NCBI GenBank assembly: GCA_025997155.1
Contig: BNUF01000098.1
Span: 1 to 8,447 of the forward strand
Origin: Clostridia bacterium
GTDB taxonomy: Bacteria > Bacillota > Clostridia > Lachnospirales > WQUN01
Direction: 5' to 3'
DNA length: 8,447 bases
Every line of letters starts with the position of its first letter. Position 1 is the stretch's first letter. The position numbers and the translations under genes are program-made. This document shows positions 6,077 to 8,447 of the stretch, piece by piece. The notes under the pieces are model-generated. The model had not been told where the DNA came from, did no database searches, and was given only the letters and a program-made list of their open reading frames with translations.

Positions 6077-6918
6077 CAAAAATTGGGATAATCGTCAATT
6101 ACACAAAAGACCCTCTGTTCGTTCATTTGCGCGAAATTATAGACTGGCTGTTACATCACGATTGTATACCGCTTATACCAGACGATACCTCGGCGTTAAT
6201 GGGCGACAATACCTATGCCGCCGATATGAACGAAATGTTTTCTGTGGAAACGCGCTTTATTATCGTTTTGGGCGGAGACGGCACGATTTTACAAATTGCG
6301 GGGAAAGCGGCAATTTTTGGGATACCGATTTTGGGGATAAACCTTGGGACTCTCGGCTATCTCACGGACGCGGGGTATGACGAGGGTTTTGCGTCTCTCG
6401 AAAAGGTTCTCGCGGGGGATTACTACACAGAGCGGCGTATGCTTTTGTCGGCGGAGTCGCCGTCGATTCCCGCCCCCACCGAGCCGCTTGCGCTGAACGA
6501 GTTTTGCGTGTCAAAGGGGGCAATCTCCCGAATGATTGTGTTTGATATCTATCTGAACAATCTGTACATAAACACTTACCGCGCCGACGGGGTAATCATC
6601 GCGACTCCGACGGGGTCGAGTGCCTACAACCTTTCGGCGGGCGGGCCGATACTCAAATCTGACGGCGATATGGTCGCGATTACGCCAATCTGCCCGCACG
6701 ATATCTTTACGCGTTCGTGCATTGTTTCGGGGGAGGACGTGATACGCGTACAGATTGTTTCTGGTGAAAACATTCTTTTCAGCGTTGACGGTCGCCCGCT
6801 TATTTGTATCGAGGCGCGGGAATATGTGGATATAAAGGCGTCTAAACATTATTTGAATATAATCAAAACAAACGGATTGAGTTTTTTTGACATATTGCGG
6901 CGGAAGATGTCGAGATAA
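6073..6918 (+). CDS. nadK: NAD kinase
   Basis: NadK phosphorylates NAD to NADP with ATP or polyphosphate, setting the NADPH pool. The 281-residue cytosolic protein has the standard motifs: IGIIVN at 4-9, the nucleotide-binding and catalytic LGGDGTIL (66-73, with D69), GINLGTLGYLTD (88-99), LNEF with N142-E143 contacting NAD, YRADGVIIATPTGSSAYNLSAGGP (169-192, D172 in the conserved DG), and ICPHDIFTRSCIV late in the protein. The usual GSTAY reads GSSAY, a mild change. The ATG overlaps the dxs stop, with GGTGA at 6062-6066 as ribosome binding site. NADPH is used by the second MEP-pathway enzyme, which fits its place after dxs, though it serves the whole cell. In B. subtilis nadK is not in this cluster. 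Confidence 0.96.
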   Translation: MTKIGIIVNYTKDPLFVHLREIIDWLLHHDCIPLIPDDTSALMGDNTYAADMNEMFSVETRFIIVLGGDGTILQIAGKAAIFGIPILGINLGTLGYLTDAGYDEGFASLEKVLAGDYYTERRMLLSAESPSIPAPTEPLALNEFCVSKGAISRMIVFDIYLNNLYINTYRADGVIIATPTGSSAYNLSAGGPILKSDGDMVAITPICPHDIFTRSCIVSGEDVIRVQIVSGENILFSVDGRPLICIEAREYVDIKASKHYLNIIKTNGLSFFDILRRKMSR

Positions 6919-6927
6919 GGTGTATTT

Positions 6928-7389
6928 ATGAAACAGAAACGTTGGGATACAATTTTAAATCTAATATCAAGCCAGCAGATAGAAACGCAGGAGGAGCTGC
7001 TCAGAGCTCTTTCGGGCGAAGGGTTTGAGGTGACGCAAAGTACGGTTTCGCGGGATATACGCGAATTGCGTCTTGTAAAACTACCTTTGAACGGAAAATT
7101 TGTGTACGGAATGTCGAGTTCGCGCGGGGAAAAGAAAACGCCCGTCGATATAAAAATGTTCGCGGAGGGGATTGTGTCCGTCGACATTTCGGCGAATATC
7201 CTTGTGATAAAGACAAGGGCGGGTATGGCTATGGCTCTTGCGGCGACGATAGACGACACGGAAAACGCGGGCGTACTCGGCACAATCGCGGGGGACGACA
7301 CGATTTTCTGCGTACTTAGAAATAAAACGGACGGAACGGAAATTTTACAAAAATTCCGTGAGATGCTTAAAGAAGGTGTTTTGAAATGA
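6928..7389 (+). CDS. argR: Arginine repressor ArgR (AhrC family)
   Basis: ArgR is a hexameric arginine-sensing DNA-binding protein that represses arginine synthesis and can activate catabolism; in some bacteria it also helps site-specific recombination. The 153-residue protein has normal length. The N-terminal winged helix covers about 1-65, with the recognition helix in TQSTVSRDIRELRL (36-49, S41 and R42). The C-terminal domain, about 80-153, has the arginine-binding and trimer motif GTIAGDDTIF (118-127, D123 and D124). AAGGTG at 6917-6922 lies five bases before the ATG, and nine bases separate it from nadK. No clear ARG box (a TNTGNATWWWWATNCANA-like palindrome) was seen in the gap or the operon promoter, so autoregulation from here is not supported. 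The argR-recN pairing is conserved in Firmicutes. Confidence 0.96.
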   Translation: MKQKRWDTILNLISSQQIETQEELLRALSGEGFEVTQSTVSRDIRELRLVKLPLNGKFVYGMSSSRGEKKTPVDIKMFAEGIVSVDISANILVIKTRAGMAMALAATIDDTENAGVLGTIAGDDTIFCVLRNKTDGTEILQKFREMLKEGVLK

Positions 7390-8447
7390 TTGTATCGCTA
7401 TGCATACAAAATGTCGCGCTGATAGAACAAACAGAGATTTCTTTTTGCGCGGGGCTTAATATAATTTCGGGCGAGACGGGCGCGGGGAAATCAATGGTGC
7501 TGGACGCGCTTGATTTTATTTTAGGCGGACGAGCCTCAAAGGATTTTGTGCGTATCGGAGAGGAAAGCGCGGAGGTGGAGTGCGTTCTCGAAGTCACGGA
7601 CGAAAACAAACAGACGCTTGGGGAAAACGGTATCGAAATCGACTATGACAATTTGATTGTTATAAAACGTACAATGTCGGAGTCGGGGAAAAGCTCCTGC
7701 AAGATAAACGGGAAAACCGTGAGTGTGTCCGCGCTTAAAGAAATCTCTAGGTTGATTTTTGATATACACAGCCAGCACGAACACCAGAGTTTGCTTAACC
7801 AATCTAAGCATATAAACGTGCTTGATAAATTTTGCGAGTTGTCCGCGCAAAAGGAAAACCTTGAAACTAAAATAAGCAAACTTAGAGATATAGCGTCACA
7901 GATTGAGGAAATCGGGGGGGACGCGGCGGACAGAACCGAGCGAATCGAATTGTACCGATTCCAAATTGAGGAAATCGAAGCCGCCGCCCCAAAAGCGGGC
8001 GAAGAAACAGAGTTGTTGGGACGCAAAAAATTCCTTGACAACGCGCAAGGGATTATCGAAAAGACGGCGAACGCAATCGAAGTTTTGAGCGAAGAAACGT
8101 CCGCCCTTGACCTTTTGCGCGACGGGCGAAACTATTTGCGCCAGTTGTCGAATCTTGACGAAAACGCCGAGCCTTTTTTGGAGACGATAGAAACTATTTG
8201 TATACAACTTGACGAACTTATAGGCGACCTCGGGTCATATTCCGACAATCTCGAAATCGACGAGAACGAACTTGAAGAAATCGAAAATCGGCTTAATTTG
8301 CTTTATAAACTAAAGCGAAAATACGGCAAGACGACGGAAGAAATCTTGCAATTCCTTGAGAACGCCAAGGTGAAGTACGATAAGCTGATAAACAGTGACG
8401 CACTCCTTGAAACTCTTAGAAAAGAGATGGAATCGACAAGGCTCTTG
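7386..8447 (+). CDS. recN: DNA repair protein RecN, 3' end outside the window
   Basis: RecN is an SMC-like ATPase that acts early at DNA double-strand breaks, gathering ends for RecA-dependent repair. The visible 354 codons cover roughly the first 60 percent of a protein usually about 550-570 residues long. Seen: the Walker A motif GETGAGKS at 29-36, GKSSCKINGK (101-110), the conserved FDIHSQHEHQSLLN (125-138; many homologues have DIHGQHEHQ, so S replaces G), and RFQIEEIEAA (191-200). A long charged helical stretch follows as the start of the coiled coil, with LLYKLKRKYGKT further on. The Walker B part lies beyond the right edge. The ATG at 7386 overlaps the argR stop by four bases (ATGA), and AAGGTG at 7373-7378 is a strong ribosome binding site. 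The frame is open to the last base, so this is a window edge, not a broken gene. Confidence 0.97.
   Translation, partial: MIVSLCIQNVALIEQTEISFCAGLNIISGETGAGKSMVLDALDFILGGRASKDFVRIGEESAEVECVLEVTDENKQTLGENGIEIDYDNLIVIKRTMSESGKSSCKINGKTVSVSALKEISRLIFDIHSQHEHQSLLNQSKHINVLDKFCELSAQKENLETKISKLRDIASQIEEIGGDAADRTERIELYRFQIEEIEAAAPKAGEETELLGRKKFLDNAQGIIEKTANAIEVLSEETSALDLLRDGRNYLRQLSNLDENAEPFLETIETICIQLDELIGDLGSYSDNLEIDENELEEIENRLNLLYKLKRKYGKTTEEILQFLENAKVKYDKLINSDALLETLRKEMESTRLL

Noticed and set aside
6063..6380. Plus-strand frame of 105 codons overlapping the nadK start
   Set aside because: NadK in the next frame carries all family motifs; this frame has a skewed composition rich in R and Y and no known domain.
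7643..8041. Minus-strand open frame of 132 codons
   Set aside because: It is antisense to recN, which is clearly coding and open to the window edge; the minus-strand product is low in recognisable structure.
1..8447. CRISPR arrays, tRNA or rRNA genes, insertion sequences, integrases, toxin-antitoxin or defence genes
   Set aside because: I looked on both strands and found no repeat-spacer pattern, cloverleaf, transposase or known defence motif; the DNA is almost wholly filled by the listed genes.

Overview
The window carries a conserved bacterial housekeeping operon read left to right: nusB, xseA, xseB, ispA, a DUF212/YuiD membrane protein, dxs, nadK, argR and recN. A chemotaxis gene, cheV, is read the other way from the same promoter region. 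This gene order resembles the nusB-to-recN block of Firmicutes. An ArgR-type arginine repressor next to recN, nadK in the operon, the DUF212 gene beside ispA and strong GGAGG-type ribosome binding sites fit an uncultured, flagellated member of the Clostridia. That placement is inference from gene order and protein style, not from a marker gene.

Layout: positions 1-127 are an exact copy of 1388-1514, the 3' part of nusB. They are joined to the inside of the cheV receiver domain. From 128 to 924 on the minus strand is cheV, with a complete start and CheW domain but a receiver cut short at the junction. Positions 925-1105 hold two back-to-back promoters, each with an extended -10 TGTTATAAT. From 1106 to the right edge the nine operon genes are packed with overlaps or gaps of no more than 9 bases. 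No terminator is visible, and recN runs off the right end after 354 codons.

The genes fall into several jobs: transcription antitermination (NusB), DNA repair and processing (XseA/XseB, RecN), isoprenoid supply (DXS makes the first MEP-pathway intermediate, IspA makes farnesyl diphosphate, and the DUF212 protein may act on a lipid phosphate), NADP supply (NadK) and arginine-responsive regulation (ArgR). Tight coupling suggests they are made together from the nusB promoter.

I found no unknown defence, mobile or RNA system. The most unusual feature is the 127-base exact repeat with its nusB/cheV junction. It is most simply an assembly or library artefact, but it could record a 1387-base tandem duplication or circle. 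Smaller points are a short helical region in XseA, the phosphatase-like gene between two isoprenoid genes, the absence of tlyA and folD from their usual places, and a repeated motif in the divergent promoter region.
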